In this document: piece by piece, positions 12,075 to 12,450 of the stretch
Position numbering within the stretch: the stretch's first letter is position 1
Layout: each line of letters starts with the position of its first letter
Source of the DNA: Deltaproteobacteria bacterium TMED58
Lineage (GTDB): Bacteria > Desulfobacterota_D > UBA1144
Assembly: GCA_002167555.2 (NCBI GenBank)
Contig: NHDL02000003.1
Coordinates: 149,149-161,598, forward strand
Length of the DNA: 12,450 bases
Reading direction: 5' to 3'
Program-made: the position numbers and the translations under genes
Notes under the pieces: generated by a model
Database searches by the model: none
What the model was told of the DNA's origin: nothing
What the model saw: only the letters and a program-made list of their open reading frames with translations

Positions 12075-12450
12075 TGTTAATAGACTTTTTTTTGACACTA
12101 AAGAAATCTGGAATTAAAACAACACTTAAAGAACTTCTTGATTTAATTAAAGCTCTTAAAATTGGAGTTATAAAATTCAAAACTGAAGACTTCTATTATC
12201 TAAGCAGATCAATAATGGTTAAAGACGAGAAATATTACGATAGGTTTGATAGAGCTTTTTCTATTTTCTTTAATGGAATGTCGGACTTGGACTTAAAATT
12301 TTTAGAGAATGAAATACCCGAAGAGTGGCTAAGGAAACAGTTCGAAAAAACTTTATCTAAAGAAGAAAGAGATAAAATACAATCTTTGAATGATTTAGAA
12401 GAATTAATGAAAAAATTTATGGAAACCTTTAACGAACAGCGTAAAAGACA
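12074..12450 (+). CDS. CoxE-like/VWA-domain protein, N-terminal part (cut by window edge)
   Basis: Begins with ATG at 12074, overlapping the moxR stop by one base, and stays open for 125 codons to the window end. The N-terminus follows the CoxE-like (VWA_CoxE) pattern: MLIDFFLTLKKSGIKTTLKE (1-20), LLDLIKAL (21-28), then FYYLSRSIMVKDEKYYDRFD (40-59) and AFSIFFNG (61-68). The invariant-looking K50-D51-E52 and R58-F59? region lies within the KDE...RFD stretch, which is the strongest signature. From about residue 80 it becomes charged and helical, the linker usually found before the von Willebrand A domain. The VWA metal site (DxSxS) would lie beyond the edge and is not seen. It is expected to act with the preceding ATPase. 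The family name is recalled from motif similarity, so the exact subfamily is uncertain. Confidence 0.8.
   Translation, partial: MLIDFFLTLKKSGIKTTLKELLDLIKALKIGVIKFKTEDFYYLSRSIMVKDEKYYDRFDRAFSIFFNGMSDLDLKFLENEIPEEWLRKQFEKTLSKEERDKIQSLNDLEELMKKFMETFNEQRKR

Noticed and set aside
1-12450. Search for mobile elements, CRISPR repeats, toxin-antitoxin pairs or defence genes
   Set aside because: No transposase, integrase, direct-repeat array or recognisable toxin motif was seen; tRNA-Arg has no adjacent integrase or repeated 3' end that would mark an integration site.

Overview
This window is AT-rich (about 30% GC by eye) and tightly packed. Genes abut or overlap by a few bases, spacers are short, and there are no insertion sequences, phage genes or CRISPR arrays. 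It looks like the core chromosome of a streamlined, free-living, probably marine bacterium. The best lineage clues are an alphaproteobacterial-length ribosomal protein L28 (96 aa), a cysteine-poor L36 starting MKVVSS, and an IHF-beta-like protein. I favour an AT-rich alphaproteobacterium. The 7Fe ferredoxin and the divergent Nth do not settle the question, so this is inference and not a firm assignment.

Left block, minus strand (1-5491). One operon reads aminotransferase > tpiA > secG. A second reads ferredoxin > nth > ugd > recG and starts from its own promoter near 3164-3191. Between them (about 3220-3256) lies a GC-richer inverted-repeat element that can fold in two mutually exclusive ways. 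recG runs off the left edge just before its Walker A motif.

Middle (5492-7847). The plus strand carries rpmB followed closely by a small beta-carbonic-anhydrase-like gene. These converge on a minus-strand group: tRNA-Arg(CCU) with a terminator, an IHF/HU gene, and peptide deformylase. A plus-strand 98-aa protein of unknown function converges on a small minus-strand gene for L36 (rpmJ, 49 aa, YkgO-like).

Right (7848-12450). A minus-strand operon reads YciA-type acyl-CoA thioesterase > lgt > SbmA/YddA-like ABC exporter. Divergent from it on the plus strand is a MoxR-type AAA+ ATPase overlapping by one base a CoxE/VWA-like partner that is cut by the window edge.

The content is mostly housekeeping: translation and protein maturation (L28, L36, deformylase, tRNA-Arg), secretion and lipoprotein modification (SecG, Lgt), glycolysis (TpiA), amino-acid metabolism, DNA repair (Nth, RecG) and nucleoid structure (IHF). 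I found no clear new defence or mobile system. The most distinctive signals are: several genes without a Shine-Dalgarno whose predicted -10 box ends 6-8 bases before the ATG (candidate leaderless mRNAs); the competing hairpins at 3220-3256; the unknown 98-aa gene; an Nth with its conserved Gln41 replaced by Arg; and the MoxR/CoxE pair, whose substrate is unknown.
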